Positions 16,387 to 25,546 of a stretch of 64,000 bases of DNA are shown piece by piece. Each line of letters begins with the position of its first letter. Position 1 is the stretch's first letter. Both the position numbers and the translations under genes were made by a program. The notes below the pieces were generated by a model. The model made no database searches. It was not told the origin of the DNA and was given only the letters and a program-made list of their open reading frames with translations. The stretch is from NCBI GenBank assembly GCA_964521195.1, contig CAZFRE010000002.1, positions 496,001-560,000 of the forward strand. Direction: 5' to 3'. The DNA is from CAWDNM01 sp964521195 (GTDB lineage: Bacteria > Actinomycetota > Coriobacteriia > Anaerosomatales > JAAXUF01).

Positions 16387-18027
16387 ATGGCTAAGGAGAT
16401 CCGTTTCGACGAAGAGGCCCGTCACGGCCTTGCTGCCGGCGTCAACAAGCTCGCCGACGCCGTCAAAGTCACGCTTGGCCCCAAGGGCCGCTATGTCGTG
16501 CTCGAGAAGAAGTTCGGCGCGCCGACCATCACCAACGACGGTGTGACCATCGCCAAGGAGATCGAGCTCGACGACCCGCTGGAGAACATGGGCGCCCAGC
16601 TCGTCAAGGAAGTCGCCGTCAAGACCAACGACGTCGCCGGTGACGGCACCACCACCGCCACGCTGCTCGCCCAGGTCATCGTGTCCGAGGGCCTGAAGAA
16701 CGTGAGCGCCGGCGCCAACCCGCTCGCCATCCGCCGCGGCATCGAGAAGGCAGTCGACGCGATCGTGGCCGAGATCAAGAACACCGCCAAGGACATCGAG
16801 GGCAAGGACGAGATCGCCCACGTCGGCGCCATCTCGGCCGCTGACGAGGAGATTGGCAACAAGATCGCCGACGCCATGGACGTCGTGGGCAAGGACGGCG
16901 TCATCACCGTCGAGGAGTCGCAGACCTTCGGCATCGACATCGACACCGTCGAGGGCATGCAGTTCGACAAGGGCTACCTGTCGATGTACATGGTCACCGA
17001 TCCGGACCGTATGGAGGCCGTGCTCAACGACCCCTACATCCTCATCGTCAACCAGAAGATCAGCAACATCCAGGACCTGCTGCCGGTACTCGAGAAGGTC
17101 ATGCAGGTCGGCAAGCAGCTTCTCATCATCGCCGAGGACGTCGAGGGCGAGGCGCTCGCCACGCTCATCGTCAACAAGCTGCGTGGCACCTTCACCTGCA
17201 TCGCTGTCAAGGCGCCGGGCTTCGGCGACCGCCGCAAGCGCATGCTCGAGGACATCGCGGTGGTCACCGGCGGCCAGGCCGTCATGGAGGAGCTGGGCAT
17301 CAAGCTCGAGAGCGTCACGCTCGAGATGCTCGGCCGCGCCAAGACCGTCAAGGTCACCAAGGAGAACACCACCATCATCGACGGTGCCGGCTCCAAGGAC
17401 GAGATCGATGCTCGCGTGAAGCAGATCAAGACCGAGATCGAGAACTCGGACTCCGACTTCGACAGGGAGAAGCTCCAGGAGCGCCTGGCCAAGCTCTCCG
17501 GCGGCGTCGCCGTCATCAAGGTCGGTGCCGCTACCGAGACCGAGCTCAAGGAGAAGAAGCACCGCATCGAGGACGCCCTCCAGGCGACCCGCGCGGCGGT
17601 CGAAGAGGGCATCGTCGCCGGCGGCGGCGTCGCACTCGTTGACGCGCTGCCGGTCCTCGACAAGATCGAGTCGGACGACGCCGACGAGATCGTGGGCGTC
17701 AATATCATCCGCAAGGCGCTCGTCGAGCCGATGAAGACCATTGCGGCCAACGCCGGCTTCGAGGGCTCCGTCGTGGTCGAGAAGGTCAAGACGCTTCCGA
17801 CCGGCGAGGGTCTGAACTCCGCCACCGGCGAGTACGGCGACCTGCTCAAGATGGGCGTCATCGACCCGGTCAAGGTCACCCGCTCGGCGCTTCAGAACGC
17901 CGCGTCGATCGCTGCGCTGATTCTGATCACCGAGGCGACCGTCAACGACATCCCCAGCAAGGACGATGCTGCCGCCGCCGCCATGGCCGGCATGGGCGGC
18001 ATGGGCGGCATGGGCGGGATGATGTAG
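16387..18027 (+). CDS. groL: Chaperonin GroEL
   Basis: A 546-aa Hsp60 of normal length. Hallmarks are the N-terminal KEIRFDEEARHGL, the ATP-site VTLGPKGRYVV and NDVAGDGTTTATLLAQ, the apical domain around GQAVMEELG, the intermediate-domain AAVEEGIVAGGGVAL, and the Gly/Met-rich tail (GGMGGMGGMGGMM). It forms the double ring with GroES. A strong terminator hairpin follows at 18063-18091. Only this one chaperonin operon is seen here. Confidence 0.99.
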   Translation: MAKEIRFDEEARHGLAAGVNKLADAVKVTLGPKGRYVVLEKKFGAPTITNDGVTIAKEIELDDPLENMGAQLVKEVAVKTNDVAGDGTTTATLLAQVIVSEGLKNVSAGANPLAIRRGIEKAVDAIVAEIKNTAKDIEGKDEIAHVGAISAADEEIGNKIADAMDVVGKDGVITVEESQTFGIDIDTVEGMQFDKGYLSMYMVTDPDRMEAVLNDPYILIVNQKISNIQDLLPVLEKVMQVGKQLLIIAEDVEGEALATLIVNKLRGTFTCIAVKAPGFGDRRKRMLEDIAVVTGGQAVMEELGIKLESVTLEMLGRAKTVKVTKENTTIIDGAGSKDEIDARVKQIKTEIENSDSDFDREKLQERLAKLSGGVAVIKVGAATETELKEKKHRIEDALQATRAAVEEGIVAGGGVALVDALPVLDKIESDDADEIVGVNIIRKALVEPMKTIAANAGFEGSVVVEKVKTLPTGEGLNSATGEYGDLLKMGVIDPVKVTRSALQNAASIAALILITEATVNDIPSKDDAAAAAMAGMGGMGGMGGMM

Positions 18028-18062
18028 CAAAGCGCTTGCGCGCTGCACGAACGAACGCCACG

Positions 18063-18091
18063 AAGGGCCTCGGCATCACGCCGGGGCCCTT
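18063..18091 (+). terminator. Intrinsic terminator of groESL
   Basis: A 12-bp stem with one G-T wobble: AAGGGCCTCGGC (18063-18074), loop ATCAC, GCCGGGGCCCTT (18080-18091), followed by TCGCCTTCT. It lies 35 bp past the groEL stop. Confidence 0.8.
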
Positions 18092-18122
18092 TCGCCTTCT
18101 GCGCGAGGTATGCGACGAAGGC

Positions 18123-18296
18123 ATGCTGTCGGATGGAGCCGCATCCGCACCGAGTTCCGCTGTCTCGGCGGGCGTGGCCAAGGGGCTCGGGCGGTATTCC
18201 ACCGAGGCGTGGCCGTCGTCGATCGGCTCGATGATCCTGATGGGGCTCATCATCGCCGCGCTCGTGTGGGACCGGCGCCGGAAGATGAACCGGTAG
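18123..18296 (+). CDS. Possible small single-pass membrane protein, 57 aa
   Basis: Not recognised. From ATG 18123 the product has a low-complexity Ser/Ala-rich N-terminus, one hydrophobic segment (SMILMGLIIAALVW), and a basic tail (DRRRKMNR), which predicts N-out, C-in topology. The frame is open back to 18036, but that would begin before the groEL terminator. The ribosome site (CGAAGG) is weak and too close. It could be a real small gene or chance. Confidence 0.4.
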   Translation: MLSDGAASAPSSAVSAGVAKGLGRYSTEAWPSSIGSMILMGLIIAALVWDRRRKMNR

Positions 18297-18324
18297 CCGC
18301 AGCGTAGAGCCGCATGCTTGGCGC

Positions 18325-18353
18325 TTGTCACGGGCGCGCGACGCCGCTATCCT
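18325..18353 (+). promoter_or_regulatory. Promoter of the zinc-ribbon membrane protein gene
   Basis: TTGTCA (18325-18330), 17-nt spacer, TATCCT (18348-18353). This is one of the best sigma-70-type matches in the window and sits 57 nt before the GTG start at 18411. Confidence 0.65.
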
Positions 18354-18410
18354 CTCCACGCGGCCGGGGGGCTTGCCGCACCGTGAAGGTTCGACCGTCG
18401 GGGGATCTCA

Positions 18411-19211
18411 GTGAGGCAACGCCAGGAGTGCCGCTACTGCGGCGCGCTCGCAGATACCGCTGTGGCCACGTGCGCGCTGTGCGGACGGCCGCTCGAGGGC
18501 TCATCGCTCGTGGACAGCGCGACGCACAGCGAGCTGTTCCTCAACGCCGACGAGGAGATCGTCGACCTCACGCCCCACGCCGAGGCACGCCCGCTCGGGT
18601 TCGGGGTCGCGACCTGGACGGCTGTGCTGTTCGGTGCCGGATTCATCGCGCTGTACCCGTGGCTGCTCGCGTGGCATTCGGCGCAGGTTCCCGGCAGCGT
18701 CGCGTTCGACCTCACGCTCGCAGTCTGCTGGCTGCTTCCCGAGCTCTACCTCGTGAGCGGTATGGTGCACGCCGCCCACCGCTCGAACAGCGAGCGCGAC
18801 ATCCGTCCCGGCCTCGTGTTCGTGGCAGCGGCGGTGGCGCTCCAGCTGGTGGTCGCCGCGCTCGTACGTGGCTTCGTGCCCACGGCATCGCTCTCGACGA
18901 CGGTCTTCGCGCTCAAAGGACGGATGCTCCACGCGACCGTGCCGATCCTGCTCTATGCAGTCGGTTCGTCGGTGGCCGCGCTCGCCGCGGCCTGGCTGCC
19001 GCGTGTCGTGCCGGGCAAGTTCGAGCGCGTGATCGCGCCGCAGCTCGGCTGCGTGAGCGTCCTGCTCGCCGCGCTGCTGCTGCCGACGTGGGGCGGGATC
19101 GCGCTCCTCATCAGGACGGCGGGCCTGGGCATCGCACCGTTCTGGATCGACCTCGTCGCCGTCTTCGCGATACCGGTGTTCGCACTGTTCTGGTTCTGGC
19201 CCCACGACTAG
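18411..19211 (+). CDS. Zinc-ribbon polytopic membrane protein, 266 aa
   Basis: Function unknown. Residues ~7-25 contain two CxxC knuckles (CRYCG and CALCG), predicting a cytosolic zinc ribbon. An acidic stretch (NADEEIVDLTPHAEA) follows, then about six hydrophobic helices to the C-terminus (ending LFWFWPHD). The layout resembles CPBP-type proteases only in having many helices; I do not see their EExxxR or HxxxN motifs. GTG 18411 has a good promoter upstream. The gene converges on the LysE-like gene, with 12 bp between stops. Confidence 0.8.
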   Translation: MRQRQECRYCGALADTAVATCALCGRPLEGSSLVDSATHSELFLNADEEIVDLTPHAEARPLGFGVATWTAVLFGAGFIALYPWLLAWHSAQVPGSVAFDLTLAVCWLLPELYLVSGMVHAAHRSNSERDIRPGLVFVAAAVALQLVVAALVRGFVPTASLSTTVFALKGRMLHATVPILLYAVGSSVAALAAAWLPRVVPGKFERVIAPQLGCVSVLLAALLLPTWGGIALLIRTAGLGIAPFWIDLVAVFAIPVFALFWFWPHD

Positions 19212-19223
19212 GGGGTCAGGCAC

Positions 19224-19898
19224 CTAGAACCACGGCAGCTGCACGCCGAGAGGCGCGAGCATGAACCGAGCCGCGAGGTAGAGCAGGAAGACCGCGAGCA
19301 CGCCGATGACCGAGCGGTAGAGGCGCGGGGAGAGCAGTCCCTTGCCCGCATGCACCGCGTAGATGACGAATCCATACCAAGCGATATCGGCGAGCTCGTG
19401 CCCGATGAAGAACGCGACGACGCCTATCGGTCCGATCGCCAAACCGTCGGCAGCGAGCTTCACGCCGATCGTGGCCCACCACAGCGTCCAGTAGGGGTTC
19501 GAGAGCGAGACGATGGCACCCTGTGCCACTGCGCCCGCAGGATGCTCGTGCGCTGCGGCCTCCTCGGCGGTTTCGAGATCGCCGGCGATCGACCCGCTCA
19601 GCGCGCCGCGGAGCAGCCCGACACCCATCCACAGAAGCACTGCACCGCCTACGAGTCCGAGCACCGCGAGCACGGCTGGCAGACGCAACCACCGGGCGAG
19701 CCCGAAGGCGAACCCGATGAGCAGCAGCGCCTCGAGCAGCGCGTGCCCGACCAGCATGAGCGCCGCCGACCACGGTCCGCGCTGCATGGTGCGGGCGACG
19801 GTGACGGTGAGGTAGCTGCCAGGTGACATCGCGCCGGACAAGCCCACGAGGAACGCCGCGGCGCCAAGTCGCAGGGCCGCCGCGACGTCGGCGTTCAC
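19224..19898 (-). CDS. LysE-family exporter
   Basis: A 224-aa, six-helix membrane protein. The diagnostic feature is the first-helix GLSGAMSPGSYLTVTVAR, matching the family's SPGP-type motif, with a second conserved SLSNPYWTLWW block in the middle. LysE relatives export amino acids or other small solutes; the substrate is unknown. A His/Glu-rich loop (TAEEAAAHEHPAGA) lies between helices 3 and 4. The GTG start overlaps the stop of the upstream glycosyltransferase as GTGA (19895-19898), so the two are cotranscribed. Confidence 0.87.
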   Translation of the reverse strand: MNADVAAALRLGAAAFLVGLSGAMSPGSYLTVTVARTMQRGPWSAALMLVGHALLEALLLIGFAFGLARWLRLPAVLAVLGLVGGAVLLWMGVGLLRGALSGSIAGDLETAEEAAAHEHPAGAVAQGAIVSLSNPYWTLWWATIGVKLAADGLAIGPIGVVAFFIGHELADIAWYGFVIYAVHAGKGLLSPRLYRSVIGVLAVFLLYLAARFMLAPLGVQLPWF

Positions 19899-21046
19899 CC
19901 CGCGCTCCTGCCCGCGACGAGCGTCTCGTAGTGGCCGAGCAGGACGTCGGCCGTGCGTTGGAGCGAGTAGGCGCCTGCCGCCTCGCGCGCGCCAGCCGAG
20001 AGCTGCCCGCGCAGCGCATCGTCGGTCGCGAGCCGCTCGATGCGCTCGGCGAGTGCTCCGGGCGTCGGGTCGGGCGCGAGCAGGCCGCTGACACCGTCGG
20101 TGACCGTGTCGGCGATGCCCGGCGAGCTCACGGCCACGACCGGCAGCCCGGCCGCCATCGCCTCGAGCACGACGAGCGGGTGCACCTCGCTCACGCTCCC
20201 GGTCACGAACACGTCGGCCGCCGCCTCGTAGTCGGGCACGCGGTCGTAGTGCACCATGCCGAGGAACCGCGCGCGCTCGGCCTCACCGGTCGCCGAGAGT
20301 GCGGTCTCGGCTTCGGGCCGCGACGGGCCGTCGCCCACCACAAGCAGCTGCGCGCGGGGCGCACTCGCTGCCGCTGCCGCGAACTCCTCGGCGAGCCAGG
20401 GGGTGTTCTTCTCGGGACCGAGTCGTCCGGCGTAGCAGAAGACGACGTCGTCAGCGGTGAAGCCGAGGTCCTCGCGCGCGACGGGCGCGGTAGGGTTCGC
20501 AAACGCGCTCGTGTCGACGCCGTTTGGCACGACCGTGGAGCGGTCGAAGCCGGTGAACTCGGCGAGCCACTCGGCGATCGACGCTGCCGGCGCCACCACG
20601 AGGTCACAGCGGTCGAGGAATCCGCCGAGGCTCGCTCGCAGGAACGTGTAGCGCAGCGAGCGCGGGACGAACGTCGCGTAGGCGTCGGAGTAGAGGTCGT
20701 AGCGCGTGTGGTTCGTGAAGACGAGCGGGATGCCGCGGCGCTTTGCGATGGGCGCGGCGAGCCGGCCGCTCTGGAACGGGTGGTGGACGTGGATGACGTC
20801 GAGCGTCTCGGCGAGGCGGACGGCCTCGGAGGAGAGCGAGAGGGCGAAGCGCCAGCCGGTCTCGCCCCACGGCATGCCCGGAGAGCGGACGATGCCCGGC
20901 TCGGCATCGTCGTAGTCGAGGTCGCCGAAGGTGAAGACGAACACGTCGTGGCCGAGGTCCTCGAAGCGCTTCTTGTAGAGCGAGATGTGGTTTGTCACGC
21001 CGCTGACGTGCGGCAAGTACATGTCGGCGAAGAACCCGATGCGCAT
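19895..21046 (-). CDS. Glycosyltransferase family 4
   Basis: A 383-aa GT-B glycosyltransferase. The N-terminal domain begins MRIGFFADMYLPHVSGVTNH and carries VIHVHHPFQSG. The C-terminal donor-binding domain has FCYAGRLGPEKN, LLVVGDGPSRPE and the EX7E-type region SEVHPLVVLEAMAAGLPVVA. The closest type is diacylglycerol glucosyl/mannosyltransferase or PimB-like enzymes, so glycolipid synthesis is likely but not certain. The ATG lies at 21046, divergent from ychF about 100 bp away. Confidence 0.9.
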   Translation of the reverse strand: MRIGFFADMYLPHVSGVTNHISLYKKRFEDLGHDVFVFTFGDLDYDDAEPGIVRSPGMPWGETGWRFALSLSSEAVRLAETLDVIHVHHPFQSGRLAAPIAKRRGIPLVFTNHTRYDLYSDAYATFVPRSLRYTFLRASLGGFLDRCDLVVAPAASIAEWLAEFTGFDRSTVVPNGVDTSAFANPTAPVAREDLGFTADDVVFCYAGRLGPEKNTPWLAEEFAAAAASAPRAQLLVVGDGPSRPEAETALSATGEAERARFLGMVHYDRVPDYEAAADVFVTGSVSEVHPLVVLEAMAAGLPVVAVSSPGIADTVTDGVSGLLAPDPTPGALAERIERLATDDALRGQLSAGAREAAGAYSLQRTADVLLGHYETLVAGRSAG

Positions 21047-21143
21047 GCGTGTCCTTACAGGGGCGACGGTGCGGTGTGTATGTCAGAATACACTGGCTCG
21101 CGTGAGCGAGCGGCAGCCGTACCAACTCAGAGGAGTCGCATCC

Positions 21144-22208
<1,065 letters not shown>

Positions 22209-22239
22209 GAAGTCGCGCCGCTGCTGAAGGGGTGGGGTG

Positions 22240-24057
22240 ATGTTGGTCGACTCGCCCGACGACTTTGCCGCCGATGAGAACGACGGCCTCTACAAGAGCC
22301 TGTTCGACCTCTCTCCGCTTCCGGCCGTCGTGCACGATGGCCGTGCCGTTCTGTGTGGCAATCCGGCTGCGGCGGTGACGTTCGGCTACGCGAGCGCCGG
22401 TCAGATGGCCGGCGCCTCGGTCGCCGCCCACGTCCATCCCGATTCTGCGCCGACCTTCGTCGAGCGCACTGCGGCGCTGCTGCGCGGGGAGAGTGTCCCT
22501 CCGCTGATTGAGCGACTGCTGCGCAAGGACGGTAGCGACTTCGTCGGCGAGACGTTCGCCACTCCGATCACGTGGCGAGGCAAGCCAGCCATCAACGTCA
22601 TCGTTCGCGATCTCACAGGGGTGCGGGAAGCGGAGGCCGAGCTTCGGCGCAGCGAAGACAGCTACAGGCAGCTCTTCGAGCTGGCTCCGGACCCGATCAT
22701 CGTGCACGACGGAGACAGCGCTTTGCTGTACAACCGAGCTGCGGCGGAGTTCCTGTCGATTGCCGACGGCACGGGCTCGGAGACGAGCATCTGGTCCGCG
22801 ATACCCGAGGACCTGCGGGATCGAGTTGCGCAGCGTCTGCAAGAGGTGGCGCGAACGAGTGAGCCCACCGCGCCGATCGAGCTGACTCTGCGCGCATTGA
22901 CCGGGGAGACCCGGCAAGCGGAGGTCACGAGTGCCCGCACGTGGTGGCAGGGTAGCCCCGCAGTCATCACGGTCTTCCGAGATCTCACCGAGCGACGACG
23001 CGCAGAGACCGCGCTCCGAGACATAGAGGAGCGCTACGCGGCCGTGGTCGAGCAGGCTCCCATGGGAATGCACTTCTACGAGCTGGACTCCGATGATCGG
23101 CTCATCTTCACCGGGGGGAACAGGGCAGCCGTGGATACCCTCGGCGTCGATCACGACCAGTTGGTCGGTCTGCCGATCGAGGAGGCGTGGCCGGGACTCG
23201 TCGGCACCGAGATTCCGGAGAGGTACCGCACCGTCGCGCTCGGGGACGAGCCCTACGAACAGCAGTCCGTCTCCTACGATGACGGCAAGGTGAGCGGCGC
23301 ATTCGAGACTCACGCGTTCTCCATTGGATCGCGGATGTGTGTGGCGATGTTCTGGGATATCACGGAACGCGTCCGCAACCAGACCGAGCTCGACCAGTAC
23401 CGCCACCGCCTCGAGGAACTCGTCGCCGAGCGCACCCGGGCACTGGATCAGGCTCAGCGTGATGTCGAGGCGATCACCGCCGTTGCGGCACTCGCCGTCG
23501 AGTTGCGTGACCCGTACACGGCGGGACACCAGCGGCGCGTCGCCCAACTCTCGTACCGAATCGCGCTCGAACTCAAGCTCGACGAGATGACCGCCGAGCG
23601 CGTACGGATCGCCGGCAAGCTGCACGACATCGGCAAGCTCTCCATTCCGGCTGAGATTCTGAGCAAGCCCGGCACGCTCAGTCCCGTCGAGTACGACCTG
23701 GTCAAGGGGCACGCCACTGCCGCGTGCGAGGTCCTCAACGGCGCGGACATCGGATGGCCGCTCGCCGAGATGGTCTCGCAGCACCACGAGCGCATGGATG
23801 GAAGCGGATACCCGGCAGGGCTGCTCGGCGAGGACATCATGATGGAGGCGCGGATCCTGGCAGTGGCCGACGTGGTGGAGGCGATGAGTTCTCACCGGCC
23901 GTATCGCGCCTCGCTCGGCATGTCGGCTGCACTCGAGGAGATACAGCGCCACAGCGGGCAGCACTACGACGCGGACGTCGTGGCTGCTTGCGTCGCCGTG
24001 ATAGACGCAGGGTTCGAGTTCGCGGACTCCTCTGACGGTGCGCGGGGCGCCGGCTAG
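22240..24057 (+). CDS. PAS-PAS-PAS-HD-GYP c-di-GMP phosphodiesterase
   Basis: A 605-aa soluble signalling protein. Three PAS sensor domains occupy about residues 20-125, 140-255 and 265-375 (each ending in a VxxDLTxR-like or DITER strand). A short coiled coil (ELVAERTRALDQAQRDVEAI) leads into the HD-GYP domain. HD is in AGKLHDIGKL (~460), with HH in QHHERMDGSGYPAGL (~520), so GYP and the metal ligands are intact. It should hydrolyse c-di-GMP to pGpG or GMP in response to an unknown ligand. ATG 22240 has AAGGGG upstream; GTG 22237 is possible. No membrane segment. Confidence 0.93.
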   Translation: MLVDSPDDFAADENDGLYKSLFDLSPLPAVVHDGRAVLCGNPAAAVTFGYASAGQMAGASVAAHVHPDSAPTFVERTAALLRGESVPPLIERLLRKDGSDFVGETFATPITWRGKPAINVIVRDLTGVREAEAELRRSEDSYRQLFELAPDPIIVHDGDSALLYNRAAAEFLSIADGTGSETSIWSAIPEDLRDRVAQRLQEVARTSEPTAPIELTLRALTGETRQAEVTSARTWWQGSPAVITVFRDLTERRRAETALRDIEERYAAVVEQAPMGMHFYELDSDDRLIFTGGNRAAVDTLGVDHDQLVGLPIEEAWPGLVGTEIPERYRTVALGDEPYEQQSVSYDDGKVSGAFETHAFSIGSRMCVAMFWDITERVRNQTELDQYRHRLEELVAERTRALDQAQRDVEAITAVAALAVELRDPYTAGHQRRVAQLSYRIALELKLDEMTAERVRIAGKLHDIGKLSIPAEILSKPGTLSPVEYDLVKGHATAACEVLNGADIGWPLAEMVSQHHERMDGSGYPAGLLGEDIMMEARILAVADVVEAMSSHRPYRASLGMSAALEEIQRHSGQHYDADVVAACVAVIDAGFEFADSSDGARGAG

Positions 24058-24143
24058 GAGGCCGGTTCGCGTCGCCGGGCTGCGATTTCGTCCGCTTCGG
24101 GTGTCGGGTGCACATGGATTCCGCCCAAATCCGCGAACCACGG

Positions 24144-24172
24144 TTCACGAACGGGGTATGCTCCACTAGAAT
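24144..24172 (+). promoter_or_regulatory. Promoter of guaB3-guaA
   Basis: TTCACG (24144-24149), 17-nt spacer, TAGAAT (24167-24172). The start would be near 24179, giving a leader of about 190 nt before the guaB3 start codon. Confidence 0.6.
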
Positions 24173-24179
24173 ACGGACA

Positions 24180-24371
24180 CCGAGGCGCAGTCCGGACGTT
24201 CACCGTCCGCGGGCGGCCAGCCGCAGCACACAGTCGAACCAGGCATCTCGCTTCAGGTCACTCGGCGAAGTTTGCCTGGTTTCGTCGTATCCGGGGCCGA
24301 TTCGCACCTTGGTGGAGAAGGAACAAGTGCCCGAGCAGGGCGTGACGTACTACGAGGAGGATGCATCCAGC
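24180..24371 (+). promoter_or_regulatory. Structured 5' leader of guaB3-guaA
   Basis: This gap has no supported gene. It holds a 6-bp hairpin (CGGACG 24193-24198, CGTCCG 24204-24209, loop TTCAC) and a long-range 8-bp pairing (AACCAGGC 24237-24244 with GCCTGGTT 24274-24281). I cannot match it to a known purine, PRPP or ppGpp riboswitch. Leader regulation is possible but unproven. Confidence 0.35.
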
Positions 24372-25544
24372 ATGGAGATCGAGATCGGACGCGGAAAGAC
24401 CGCTCGGCGTGCCTACGGATTCGACGACATCGCCATCGTTCCGTCTCGGCGGACGCGTGACCCGCGCGACGTCGACATCGCGTGGACGTTCAACTTCAAA
24501 GGCCGCGACTACAGCTTCCCGCTGCCAGTGCTCGCCTCGGCGATGGACGGCGTCGTCGACCCGGCGTTCGCGATCACCATGGGCAAGCTCGGCGGGCTTG
24601 CCGTCCTGAACCTTGAGGGCATCCAGACCAAGTTCGAGGATCCGGCACCGATGCTCGACGCGATCGCCTCCTTCGACAAGGAAGAGGCGACCGCCAAGAT
24701 GCAGGAGATCTACAAGGAGCCGATCAAGGAAGAGCTCATCACCAAGCGGATCAAGGAGATCAAGGCCGGTGGCGTGCTCGCGGCCGCGTCGCTCACGCCG
24801 CAGAACTGCGAGCGCTACCTCGACGCCGCGCTCGCCGGCGGGCTCGACATCCTCATCATCCAGGGCACGGTCGTGTCCGCCGAGCACGTGAGCAGCTACG
24901 ACAAGCCGCTCGACCTGGGCGCCTTCGTCGAGGCGCTCGACATTCCGTGCATCATCGGCGGCTGCTGCAGCTACCAGGGTGCGCTGCACCTCATGCGCGC
25001 CGGCGCCGTCGGCGTCCTCGTGGGCGTCGGCCCGGGCCACGCGTGCACTTCACGCCGCGTGCTCGGCATCGGCGTTCCGCAGGCGACCGCGATCGCGGAT
25101 GCAGCCGCGGCCCGCACCCGCTACCTCGAGGAGACCGGCAAGTACTGCCACGTCATCGCCGACGGCGGCATGCGCACCGGTGGCGACCTCGCCAAGGCTG
25201 TCGCGTGCGGCGCCGACGCCATCATGATCGGCTCGCCGCTCGCGAGCGCCGCCGAGGCGCCCGGTCGCGGCTTCCACTGGGGTATGGCGACGTTCCACCC
25301 GGACCTCCCGCGCGGCACGCGCGTGCAGGCCGGTGTACGTGGCAGCCTCGAGGAGATCCTCCTCGGCCCGGCGCACCAGAACGACGGCACGCTGAACCTG
25401 CTCGGAGGCCTGCGCACCTCGATGTCGACGACCGGCTACGAGAACCTCAAGGCGTTCCAGAAGGCCGAGGTCATGGTCGCACCGTCGCTGCAGACCGAGG
25501 GCAAGGTCCTGCAGAACAGCCAGGGCGTTGGGATGGGCCGCTAG
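24372..25544 (+). CDS. guaB3: GuaB3-family IMP dehydrogenase
   Basis: A 390-aa TIM-barrel protein of the IMPDH/GMP reductase superfamily, GuaB3 type. It lacks CBS domains, begins MEIEIGRGKTARRAYGFDDI, and contains PSRRTRDP, LASAMDGVVD, the GGCCSYQGALHLMRAGA block, and the active-site loop GVGPGHACTSRR with C225. The C-terminal half (ADGGMRTGGDLAKAVACGAD) binds the IMP phosphate. IMPDH makes XMP from IMP, feeding GuaA directly downstream. The start at ATG 24372 matches the family N-terminus and has GAGGAGG at 24354-24360; the frame is open upstream but without family similarity. Confidence 0.92.
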   Translation: MEIEIGRGKTARRAYGFDDIAIVPSRRTRDPRDVDIAWTFNFKGRDYSFPLPVLASAMDGVVDPAFAITMGKLGGLAVLNLEGIQTKFEDPAPMLDAIASFDKEEATAKMQEIYKEPIKEELITKRIKEIKAGGVLAAASLTPQNCERYLDAALAGGLDILIIQGTVVSAEHVSSYDKPLDLGAFVEALDIPCIIGGCCSYQGALHLMRAGAVGVLVGVGPGHACTSRRVLGIGVPQATAIADAAAARTRYLEETGKYCHVIADGGMRTGGDLAKAVACGADAIMIGSPLASAAEAPGRGFHWGMATFHPDLPRGTRVQAGVRGSLEEILLGPAHQNDGTLNLLGGLRTSMSTTGYENLKAFQKAEVMVAPSLQTEGKVLQNSQGVGMGR

Positions 25545-25546
25545 CC

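Noticed and set aside
15709..18048. A 779-codon open frame antisense to groESL
   Set aside because: It mirrors the codon bias of groEL in GC-rich DNA, has a low-complexity Asp/Leu/Val/Gly composition and no family motif. Known as a common artefact opposite strongly biased genes.
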